The notes under the pieces were generated by a model. It did not search any database. It worked only from the letters and a program-made list of their open reading frames with translations, and was not told where the DNA came from. This document shows positions 54,905 through 64,000 of a stretch of 64,000 nt of DNA, piece after piece; position 1 is the first letter of the stretch; the number at the start of each line of letters is the position of its first letter. Source of the stretch: Lumbricus terrestris (taxonomy: Eukaryota; Annelida; Clitellata; Crassiclitellata; Lumbricidae); the NCBI GenBank assembly GCA_949752735.1, contig OX457044.1:13255294-13319293 (forward strand). The letters are read 5' to 3'. The position numbers and the translations under genes were made by a program.

Positions 54905-56365
54905 ATTGGAGTTCTCTGCATTACGACTGCCTCCCTCAATCCGCAGTAAGTTCTTAGTTTTGGTGCCACCCCTTCACTAAAAAACATGAATTCTACAATA
55001 TAATTTTCGCAGGCCAGATTAAGCGCTACGCAATATCTCGGCGTAATTGCAGTATTGGGAACCGTGAATGTCGGTTAGGATCAGGTTAGATGTTGTGAGG
55101 GTCGGCTAAAGTCAGGTTAAGTGTCGTCATGGTCAGTACTGCAATTGCGTCTATGTCTATTCTCTGATCACAGTAGACTACCTTGCTTCATCTTTCAGGA
55201 AGCCAAAAAACGACAATCATTTCTGTTTCATTTGGTTTATTTGCACACCGTATTGCCAATGCTATCCGATAGACATTCTAATTAAATTATTAAAGTTTCA
55301 CTGACTTTTACTTAAGGAAACAGTAAAGAAGAGCTAAACCGATATAAGGCTCATTATTTTTATCATCCACCAACAATACGCAATTATGGCCGACGCGCAT
55401 AGACTACAACTTTTTAGAATTATTTTCCGAATTACAGCAGAAACGTGAAGTTAGACTTCTGGCTACGTTTTATCTATTCTGTGGTGGTAGGCTAACCATG
55501 CGTCGAATTAAAACGCTCATATCTCGGGTTTTAAATTTAAAGTGAATTGAGAGCTGAAAATAGTTGAGTTGACCTACAAATTTGGGTAAGAATCAATTGC
55601 AAATTTTTTCGTAAACCGACAGTCTGTCATTTCAGAGCGGTTCTTGGGACAAAAATTCAAATACATCCGGATATACATCCATACATACACAGTCACACAG
55701 AAGGACAAACATTGAGAAATATATTATAGATACTTACTTATACATTGTTTATTTTCTTTCTTGTATTTCGACAATAATAAATTGCGAAAAACGACGCCGA
55801 GACATCCAATGAATTATTACTTTCATGTGCAGAACACACAGCCACAAAACATGAATGTATTATTATTATCTGTTTGTCAAATCCACTATTTCTATAATTA
55901 GAATCTGATATCAACATTTGATCATCCACTAGAAGTGTGCGCCGTGTGAGTGTTAATTATGTAAAGACCAGTTTACATGCTCGCCGTGAAATGATGGTAG
56001 AGGTCAGGCCGGTTTACTGGCATTTTGGGTATATGCGCCCGTGCAGCAGGCCGGTGGGTTAAAGGAAGGGGAGCTATGTACGGGTAACACCCAGATCACT
56101 TAGAGTTGAGGAAAAGGAGGAATGAGGAAATAATTCAGAGAGGAGGGGTTTCATGTCTAGCAATTAGTTGTTGATTGGTCATTCTTTCAACATGGAAGGG
56201 TTATTGTCCGGGGGTAATTTTCCTAGAACCACAGTGCCGAGAAATAGTTGATTAAGACTATGCATGTGCCAAAATATGGGCAGAAAACCTTAGGGAATTA
56301 CCTTTTTTGGCCATCACTGTAGTTGTTCGCAGCCACCCTCAATGTCGACTTCTATTGTCAACAGT
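54905..56365. other. Intronic DNA, unrecognised
   Basis: A few GGTTAGG/GTCAGGTTA repeats occur at 55070-55130. GAAAACCTTAGGG with a T-run near 56285 recalls 8125. No gene is seen. Confidence 0.35.
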
Positions 56366-56373
56366 CCCTAAAA

Positions 56374-57244
56374 CAGGGGTCTCAAACTCAAGTCAGCATG
56401 TGGGCCGCATTTGGAAATTTTAATGACTCGCGGGCCGCAACATAAAAATATAGCTTAATCGTGCATGTGACACTATATAATTAGTTATTTGACATTGCAT
56501 CATACAATACTGTATTGATGACATAACCCTGTAAAATTCACACAATATTATATTTTAAGTGCACCGGTAACCATGCATATAATACTAGTAGTACTACAGA
56601 CAAACTTGAAACCATGTTATCCCAATTATTGAAAAATGCGTAGGCGCTATAATTGAAAAACTTATGCTGTAATCAAAATCTAAAATTAATTTACTCTAAT
56701 TGTTTTAAGTATCTATCCATCCTAAGCAATGTTCAGAGCAAGGCAACTCGAATTTATAGTTAGAGACTCCGAGTGTTCTTAAGTTTTCTAAATTTTCTAA
56801 TAACTCTAAACCAAAAATGATCTAGTAGGAATAAATATATCTAAAGCAAATGGAAGTTAATTTGCAAAACAAAAAATACGCCCAAGTTAATTTTTCGACT
56901 GCTCATCTTCTCGGGAGACACACTTAAAACGGGGATACTCTAACTCTATTTTTCGACACCGGTACACTTCAGTACTTCTGCTTCGGCGTTGCATTGCACT
57001 GAAGTGAAATTAATCCTAACCCCATCTGCATTTGCCTATATTTATCTGCTGTAATGAATTCTATGTCCACAGCAAAAGGAGTAGAAAGCAGTTTAAATCT
57101 TGGTTCAGACTTTAAAAGAACGGCAAAATTCTGTTAAACCGATTTCTTTCTTTGAAAATAAAAAACCAGGTGGCTGTTCGCGGGCCGCATTGATCGGGTT
57201 CGCGGGCCGCATGCGGCCCGCGGGCCGCGTGTTTGAGACCCCTG
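56374..57244. mobile_element. hAT element (CAGGGGTCTCAAAC ends), 871 bp
   Basis: The ends CAGGGGTCTCAAAC and GTTTGAGACCCCTG are inverted. A perfect 8-bp duplication CCCTAAAA flanks it (56366-56373, 57245-57252). GCGGGCCGCAT motifs occur near both ends in inverted orientation. It is non-coding and lies 270 bp upstream of a ZUP1 exon. Confidence 0.92.
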
Positions 57245-57511
57245 CCCTAAAACATTAAGAGTTATTCACATTAAGAGTTATTCATCTTCAGATGGACTTG
57301 CACATACTGAATTTTAACATTATATGACCTATGGCAAAGCACATTAAGAAGGTAAAATATATATAAACGTTTTGTTACATATTTATGCCCTATTTTCTTG
57401 CATATGCTTTGAGCCAATCAATCAGATGTTCCCCATATATATATAGAATATATTGCCAAGAATTTTATAACTTTCTGCTATTGTATCATACTGAAATTAT
57501 GGTGTTCAAAG

Positions 57512-57732
57512 GGCACAGTCGTACCATTATTGGAATGGAGGAACATCATGATGGATCTCTGAAGGTGTTGGCTTTTGATCCCGGAGTGGCACATACAATG
57601 ATGAAGAAGTATCTGCAAATGGATAATGCAATACATCTATTAAAATGTCTCAGGAAATCAGTAACTGACTTGAAGCAGAAACAATATCAAATTGTTGCAG
57701 TGCTTGGAATAATGGATAAATCAGAAATGGAA
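57512..57732 (+). CDS. ZUP1: ZUP1 exon with catalytic His and Asp
   Basis: The acceptor GTTCAAAG and donor GAAATGGAA|GTAAGT bound 221 nt (enters phase 1, leaves phase 0). The encoded GHSRTIIGMEEHHDGS and LKVLAFDPG contain the His and Asp of the cysteine-protease triad, 21 residues apart as in human ZUP1 (His491 and Asp512, recalled). SVTDLKQKQYQIVAV matches the family LRKSxxxLKxKQYQIlAV block. A final short exon completing the protein was not recognised downstream. The exon looks intact, so selection has probably maintained it despite the huge flanking introns. Confidence 0.92.
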
Positions 57733-57916
57733 GTAAGTTTCCTTGTGCCTTTTAAGCTGTGTATTAGGATTGCACAAACATGCACTGGGGGAAATGTTGG
57801 AGTCTTTATGGCTTCTGTAGGCTTCTTGAATCTCTGTGAACTCTGTCTTCTTCAGGTTTAAACTTTCTTGTTGCTAACGCAACGTAGCGGTAAAAAGCTG
57901 TTAAAATATCTTGTTA

Positions 57917-59392
57917 CCGCATTTTTCGGACTATAAGTCGCGGTTTTTTACATGGCCGTCGGCAATTGCGACTTATATAAAGGTGCGACGTATGTATTAA
58001 AATTTCAAAAAATTTCGAACCGATATTTTCGGAAAATATAATCTGAACAAAGAAGCAATATTAGATCACATTTATTGAACGTGAAACAACACATTGTAAA
58101 TTGTCGTAGCTTCACGGGGGAGGGGAATCGATACATATCGATAGCGTCATCAACTTTGGTAAACAGGGCTATAATACCTGTGGGGCGCGGTGGTGTAGTG
58201 GTGGCGTCGTTGCCTTCAAGCCGGAAGGTTCGAGGTTCGAATCCACCTCACGTTGCCGTGTAGGGACTTTGAGCAAGTCCTTCACTCGCAATTGCTCAGC
58301 GCTTCGGCGTGAGACTCCGCTGCAGTGTCCGCTCTGCAGTCGGGAGCGCCTCTGAGTAGAGAGAGAGAGAGATAGCTTGAAGGGGCGCTATAACAAGTGC
58401 ACATACATACATACCTGTACATAGTTTGACAGGTGCGATCTTTTAATTATATCATGACTAGAGTCAGTCTTGTAGAGCCTGGGTAACCGTTTGTCTGAAG
58501 AATTAGAACCTTGCAGGTCCTACCTATGATTCCTCGTCGTCGTCACCGTCTGAATTACCCTAGTTGTTTATATTTCGAGATCGTTTGTTTGCGTTCAATT
58601 CGTATTCTGTGGCCCAGCCGATCTTTCAAAGCTAGGGTGATAATTATCCCTGTACATAGTAGGACAGGTGCGATCTTTTAATTATATCATGACTAGAGTC
58701 AGTGTTGTAGAACCTGGGTGATTGTTTGTTTGAAGAATTAGAACCCTGCAGGTCGTACCTAGTCGTGACCGTCTCAATTATTGCCTATAAATCTAGATAG
58801 TATTCCAAAAACAGTCTATGCCCAGTATTCCAGTCAGTCTATGCTTTGACCACGTTTGTTTGCATTGTTGAAATCAGCCCATCATTCGAATTAATATTCA
58901 TGCCGGACTTGTAGGGCCTCATTAGTTAATTCTTTAAAGTATAACACTGGTACATAGTTCTAACTATCACTAATAATTGTAGTATAAACTGATCTGTTGT
59001 TTAGTCAACATGCCTGTATAATTATTTCATCCATTGGATGTTTGATGTATGGAACCAAGTACTTACCATTTCAAGGTATGATCACAGAAACAAGTCATTG
59101 TTAACAGCGCAAAAACTATCATAAAACCACAACAGACAACAAATGTTGAAGTTCTTTTATTTTATTTAAGCACACAAAGTTAAATATATAAAAGAAAACA
59201 AATTCCATTAAGTATTTGCTAATACTTGTGACGTGATTACGGCCATCTTTGGCATTGTGTCCTACCCTGGAATCCACGTGTGGGTGCGACATGTTTAGTG
59301 GAGCGACATATGTACGGACTTTACAAAAAATATTCCATTGTGATGTCACAGCAACGATTAGAAAGGAGCGACATTTAGTCCGAAAAATACGG
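57917..59392. mobile_element. TA-target TIR element (CCGNATTTTTCGGACT ends), 1476 bp
   Basis: The ends CCGCATTTTTCGGACTATAA and AGTCCGAAAAATACGG are inverted and flanked by TA (57915-57916, 59393-59394). A related GCGAC motif continues inward on both sides. A SINE (58182-58415) sits inside, as does a duplicated segment (CAGGTGCGATCTTTTAATTA at 58430 and 58664). No transposase is seen. Confidence 0.75.
58182..58415 (+). mobile_element. tRNA-derived SINE sharing a CR1-like 3' tail
   Basis: The head has Pol III promoter boxes: A box TGGTGTAGTGG (58191-58201) and B box GGTTCGAATCC (58234-58244). The acceptor-stem halves do not pair well, so it is not a working tRNA gene. The tail GGGAGCGCCTCTGAGTAG, then CTTGAAGGGGCGCTATA, matches the 3' end of the CR1/L2-like LINE at 25488-26915, and it ends in (CATA)n. 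The shared tail implies that the LINE's enzyme mobilised it. Confidence 0.8.
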
Positions 59393-59604
59393 TAAACTAA
59401 GTTATACAGGGATTATATAAGCGAATGGCATTTTGTTAGAGAGAGCATGGCTATGATGTGTTTAAGTGCTGAATTGAGACATTGAATGTCACCGTCTGTG
59501 GAAGATAAGCTATATTCGCAGTTGCCATGGTGACCAGTGTCGCCAATGAATCAGAGAGCGTGGAGCGAATCTTTGAAACATGACGAGATGGAGATTAGAT
59601 AACT

Positions 59605-62215
59605 CAGTGGTGGCCAACCTGCGGCACGCGTGCCACTTGTGGCACGCCGGCCTATGATGAGTGGCACGGAGGATCGTGGAATTTTTGAAAAATATTTATG
59701 CTAGCTCTGCTATAGTTCAGGAAAATCTTAGGTGTCTTTGTATCTCCGTAGCTGCAGTGACCAGAGGTTAGGTCAAAGAGGTGAAGACAGCTGCAGACGG
59801 ACACAGCACAGGAGCTCCAAGCGGACTGAAGCTGATGGTCAAAGTCCATTTTCGCCATAGCATATTTCTGCCATTCGGAGATAAGAATTTGGGTTCCCCC
59901 CACTGTAGGGTTGCAGGATCAGACAAAGGAAGAGACTGCCTGATCTTCTCAAAATTAATAGGTTTCTGTTGTTGGCTTCAGCATTGCTGCTTGCAGCAAG
60001 ACGTACAGCTCTAGTCCCTGAAAAAAGTATGAAGGTAGCATTGTCTTGCAGGAGTTTGGTGTAAATTTGGAAGAACAGCATTTTTTAGAAGAAAAGTAAG
60101 ATTACCTTTACTCTGGGATAGTCATTCAAATTCTGTTTATCTGCTGTGTATACTGCAACAGTTGTGGTAAGTAAATAATAATAATATAGCAATAATTAAT
60201 GTTGAACGTCACTTCAGCTAGTAACATATGGGAACTCTGTAGCGTTTTTGGAAACACTACAAGATCTTACTTACTCTTTTATATTGCGTATAACGCTATA
60301 AATAATTCTATGTTGCACCGAAGCGAGGTCACAGACAATGCGCCAGACGCTCGCGTGATCCTTTGGCTGACGTGGCGAAAGCGCGGGTGCTGCCGATTGG
60401 CTAGAAGCGGCGCGTGACCCTAAACGGCGGCAGGAAGCCGTTTCTGATTGGCTGTTGGACAAATCCGAGTCAGTTGCCGAGAAGCCGTCGAACTGGTGGG
60501 ACCTGCGTGAGGAAGAGGCAACCGTTTTGAGTAGAAATTTGGTTTAAACTAAGATTTTAGGCATCTAAATTATGAGGAAACTCAACTAAATTAATAAATA
60601 AGAGAAGGAAACGACCGATTGTCGCCCCCGGTGGAAGGAAAACTTTGGAACAAGCAAACTAGCATGAAACTCAGGGAAGTAGAAATCTATTAGAGTGAAG
60701 CGTGCTGAATCTGTAAATGATTGAATGTTTAAGATGGCGGAAACGTGTTAACATAGATAATATTGCATTAAATGTAGACCGGAGGATAAATTAGCACTTG
60801 TATTACGAAACTTGAATACATTGAAGTAGTTACTAGAAATAGCGGCGCACTAGAAAGATTGCTGTAGTTGTGGTGAATTGGCGCGAAGTGCTGATGTTAA
60901 TTAATTATATCCTCTGTAATTGATTGATAGCGTTAGTTGATTTCCTGTAGTAGTTAAGAAAACGGAAACATAGATTGTGGTCTATTTAGATGCAGGAATT
61001 GAACGGTTAGGTATTGAGTAATACAAAGTGTGTAGTAGCCATTCGTGAAGGCTGTCGACTTGTAGAAATACTTTGTATTGAACTGATAGGGATTACAGAC
61101 AGAACTGTATTTGCGCAAGTCACTGCGAATTATATGTTAATTAAGTGATAGTTAATGAATAAAGAAAGTGTTGCACATCTAATCAAAATCGAAGGTGATT
61201 AAATGAGTGGACTGAAATTAGATGTAAACAAGAATAGTCCCATGTCACGTGTCAACTCTTCAAGTGGGGACGCCCTGGAGGAATCGGACGATTCAGAAGG
61301 AGGGCGGTCAGGTAGTGGTTTTGAGATGTCTGTAGAGCGACCCATAGATAAGGCCAGGTACATCCCACTGAGTCTTCAGGAGTTCGATCCCCTTCCATCC
61401 AAAGCTGCCACTGGGTGAACGAACCCAGACGAGCACCGAAATGAGGGTGCTGTTGCCCGTCGACAAACAGCCACGGAGATATGTACTTCCGGCCCTGGTA
61501 TCCGTGAAATTATGGAACTTAGACGGTTTTCCCTGCTACCCACACCTGAGGTTCCCGAGTGTAGGTTCCTGTTGCCCCGGCAGTACGCCGCAGCGCTAGG
61601 GGGAGTCTCGAAAGTGAGCAAGTAAGTGATGCCACAATTGCACGAGCTCCTGGTCCTTTAGCGGCTAGGGCGGGCGTTACAACTCTAATGAAAAATGCCG
61701 ACCTGGGTCAGCTATCAGGACTAATTTTATCAGTCAGAGAAAGCACCTTTTAGGCAGAACAGTAATTTCTTTCCAAGAAAAAGTGATCAAATTGAAATTT
61801 ATGGTCAAATTTATACGAGTTAAATCTGATATCAGCATGAACGAAAAATTTATTCTGATGGCGAGTCAAGGCTCTGTCAAGTTTTTGAAGGTGCCCAAAA
61901 TCGAAGCAATAATAATGAGCAACACTGCCCTTGAACGCAACACGACCATGAGACTCAGTCTGTTAATTAGACCTACGTAGAGTACGAATTAAAAAACCAC
62001 GTTTTTATAGCTAACCCTGAACTAACACTGTGCTTGCACAGAATCTGCAATGCAAGTCTGCTTATACCGAATATGCTTATGTAGGCCTAAGTGCATGTTT
62101 CATATAGGAAGTGCAGTGGTCACAGCTAGTGCCTCTGGGCTATATATGTGGTGGCACGCGGACAGTACGCCTGATTTTGTGTGGCACACTATGTACAAAA
62201 GGTTGGCCACCACTG
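59605..62215. mobile_element. hAT element (CAGTGGTGGCCAACC ends), 2611 bp, with cargo-like insert
   Basis: The ends CAGTGGTGGCCAACC and GGTTGGCCACCACTG are perfect inverted repeats. A perfect 8-bp duplication AGATAACT flanks them (59597-59604, 62216-62223). GTGGCAC motifs lie inside both ends. A relative lies at 23461-24010. The central 1.4 kb (about 60230-61690) has a different composition and may be an insert or captured sequence. Confidence 0.9.
61203..61622 (+). pseudogene. Unrecognised reading frame inside the hAT
   Basis: A frame opens at the ATG at 61203 (GATTAAATGA context) with MSGLKLDVNKNSPMSRVNSS and an acidic/Ser-rich part, and reaches a TGA at 61416. The same frame then continues open (IREIMELRRFSLLPTPEVPE, CRFLLPRQYAAAL) to AGCAA|GTAAGT at 61622, a strong splice donor. 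Upstream, 60300-60480 is CpG-rich with two ATTGG (inverted CCAAT) boxes and TGACG. This looks like a first exon with its promoter, or the start of a retroelement gag. No family was recognised. The in-frame stop suggests decay. Confidence 0.4.
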
Positions 62216-62223
62216 AGATAACT

Positions 62224-62769
62224 GAAGTCAAATCGGTAGATTGACACAAAGATGACTATGGGATTCTTTGGAGAAATTGAAGGATTTAAAAATCAATCAA
62301 GAACTAACTTGATCACCAAGTCAAATAATATCTACATGGAGTAAAACACTGGTGATACTCTTCCTAGATTGGAACAATCTTTGAAAGATTCAACGGTTTA
62401 AGTTGGACTAGTTGATGGAACACTACACTTTGCCATCTTCCTTCATACAGCGATGAGAAATCATTCCCTCTGACCTCTTGGGGTTAAAGTGGACTTTCCC
62501 TGCACATCAATTTTTGCCTAGTAGTGAAACATTCACTTGAGCAGTATTGCAGTGACACAATAGAAGTTCTCAGACTAGGTCAGATTAGACTTCGTAATAC
62601 GCTAGTCATTCACTGTAGAGACTGAGACTGGTGGCAGTCTTGCACTTCCAAATGAACTGCTGAGCTGTTAAGATGCGACCATGTCAGTTGTGTTGCTGTT
62701 GCCCTCTTTCACTCCCACAGTCAGTCAGGTGAAAGTGGAGGTTTGCCTGAGCTTTTCACCTGAGTAGGC
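62224..62769. other. Unrecognised DNA
   Basis: No gene or repeat is recognised. Confidence 0.35.
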
Positions 62770-63330
62770 AACAAGGTAAATTTGCATAAATTATGCATCT
62801 TCTGTTGTGCTTTTTATATATCATCACGACCCATCCATCGGCTGGAAACCTGTAGGTGTCCGATGTGCACTGCACCACTGGTTTCTACAGTCACCGATCC
62901 TGTGCAGATATTCTCAAACTATACAGATCTCTTCTGCACCAGTCATCGATGTTGCCTGTCTTCCTCTTCTTCCCAGTCCATCCATTGTTCCCAGCATTGC
63001 ACTTTTGATTTCTTGTTGTCATCCATTCTTCAGACAAATAGATTCAGCTTCCTTCTGATTATTTTCTGCATTACCTCTTTTTTTATGTTTAGAGTTGTCC
63101 ATACTTCATTATTTGTAACTTTCATTGTCCAATTCAGATGTAGTGTTCTTCTGTAGCAATACATTTCGAAAACCAATATCTTATCTCGATCGGTCTGTTT
63201 GATGCCATGTATCGCATGCATGCAGGGCTGTGTTGGACACGCATGTCGCCAAGACGTTTAGCTTGGTCCTATAGCTAATTTTTTTGCTATTCCAAATGTT
63301 ATTAAATCCTGCCATGACTCTCTTTGCCTT
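62770..63330 (-). pseudogene. LINE ORF2 C-terminal fragment
   Basis: Minus-strand frames with several stops show a GFNNIWNSKKISYRTKLN-like start, FEMYCYRRTL, RRKLNLFV, LGRRGRQATSM and DRxLWKPVVQCTSDT-like sequence. This is the post-RT tail typical of LINEs. It is heavily mutated. Confidence 0.6.
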
Positions 63331-63351
63331 TGCTATTTTTGATGTAGATTC

Positions 63352-64000
63352 ATTCATTTATTCATTCAGACATTTATATAGTGCTCCTTCAAGAAAAAAC
63401 TACTCAGAAGCGCTCCCGACTCCAGCACGACCAAAAAGAAAATTTTAAGTTTAGTTAGGAAGAATCCTGGTAGGGTCCCAGGATATAGGTGTAACTCAAA
63501 AGAAATCCATTCTAAACCACTGGGCCAACCACAGAAAAAGCTCGATTCTTCATGGTAGTAGTACGAGCAAAGGGAACTAAGAGGACTCCCTTATCAGCAG
63601 AGCGTAGCTGACGACGTCCTTGGATACCCAATGTAAAGCTGAATAGCTCTCGGAGGTAAATTGGAGCGAGGCCCTGACAACATCGCCATACCAATGCAGC
63701 TACCCTGAACTCAATACGCTGGCGAATAGGGAGCGAGTGAAGTACCTCAAGCATGTAGTTTGAGATATGACCATATTTAGCGATTTACCCAATTAGGCGC
63801 GCAGCAGAGCGCAACACCCGGTCTAAACAAGCCATTCTGGTTGATGGGAGGCCAATGTAGAACGAAGAGCAATGGTCGATGCAAGATGTAACGAAGGAAT
63901 GCACTAAAGTAAGAGTAGCAGCAGACGTAAGAGAATGGATGACAGTGCGAAGCTGGCGCAGCTGATAGTAGCAGTCTCGAGCAAGACGGTGAAGTTGAGG
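63352..64000 (-). pseudogene. CR1/L2-like LINE 3' part, runs off the window
   Basis: The 3' end has an (ATTC)n tail at 63352-63377, then the same AGTGCTCCTTCAAG...ACTACTCAGAAGCGCTCC end (on the plus strand) as the 25.5-kb copy. The minus strand encodes LPIRQRIEFRVAALVWRCCQ, APIYLRELF and RAFSVVGPVV. Beyond 63760 the homology continues in other frames to the window edge. Confidence 0.8.

Noticed and set aside
54322..54949. Cys/Phe/Pro/Ser-rich frames resembling a repetitive protein
   Set aside because: The frames follow the TGTTCC tandem repeat; similar peptides appear in other frames.
58182..58260. Functional tRNA gene
   Set aside because: A and B boxes are present, but the acceptor stem does not pair, there is no clear anticodon arm, and a SINE body with a LINE-type tail follows.
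57733..64000. Final ZUP1 exon
   Set aside because: Several short acceptor-to-stop stretches exist (for example near 58475 and 58711), but none resembles the ZUP1 C-terminus.

Overview
The window is nuclear DNA from an animal, most likely an invertebrate. It has GT-AG introns, a metazoan host gene, and about 60 kb of transposable elements from nearly every eukaryotic class (R2-like, CR1/L2-like and other LINEs, hAT, piggyBac, Harbinger, TA-target TIR elements, Helitron, Polinton, a tRNA-derived SINE). No species can be named from this sequence. There is no bacterial-type gene organisation, rRNA gene or CRISPR array.

Host gene. Three plus-strand exons (7578-7746, 27504-27631, 57512-57732) join in frame and encode the C-terminal catalytic part of ZUP1 (ZUFSP), the K63-linked-ubiquitin-specific deubiquitinase. 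The His and Asp of its catalytic triad are present with the family spacing. The exon carrying the catalytic Cys and the last short exon were not found. The two introns are about 19.8 kb and 29.9 kb and consist largely of transposons.

Intron 1 (7747-27503) holds a Helitron-like element with a G-rich minisatellite, several broken LINE copies cut up by DNA transposons, a TA-target element with GGGGTGACTTTGGCCC motifs, four larger hAT-type elements and a 178-bp hAT MITE, a Harbinger-type MITE, a piggyBac derivative with a transposase N-terminus, and a CR1/L2-like LINE with a long open RT frame.

Intron 2 (27632-57511) holds a hAT inside a hAT, a group of R2-like LINEs whose ends abut TAA/TTA microsatellites, and the main find. 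This is an 8.7-kb Polinton/Maverick-type element (42956-51669) with perfect outer terminal inverted repeats beginning AG and a perfect 6-bp target duplication. It carries an intact protein-primed-type family B DNA polymerase, probably expressed from a multi-exon gene with a coiled-coil/NLS/cysteine-rich N-terminal part. I see no integrase, ATPase, protease or capsid gene. The Polinton sits in a Helitron, which sits in a hAT, which sits in an R2-like LINE, and its own left repeat holds a hAT MITE. That is a six-deep nest whose order of insertion can be read directly.

Downstream of the last ZUP1 exon (57733-64000) are a TA-target TIR element containing a SINE that shares its 3' tail with the local CR1-like LINE, a 2.6-kb hAT that carries unexplained promoter-like and coding sequence, and two further LINE fragments.
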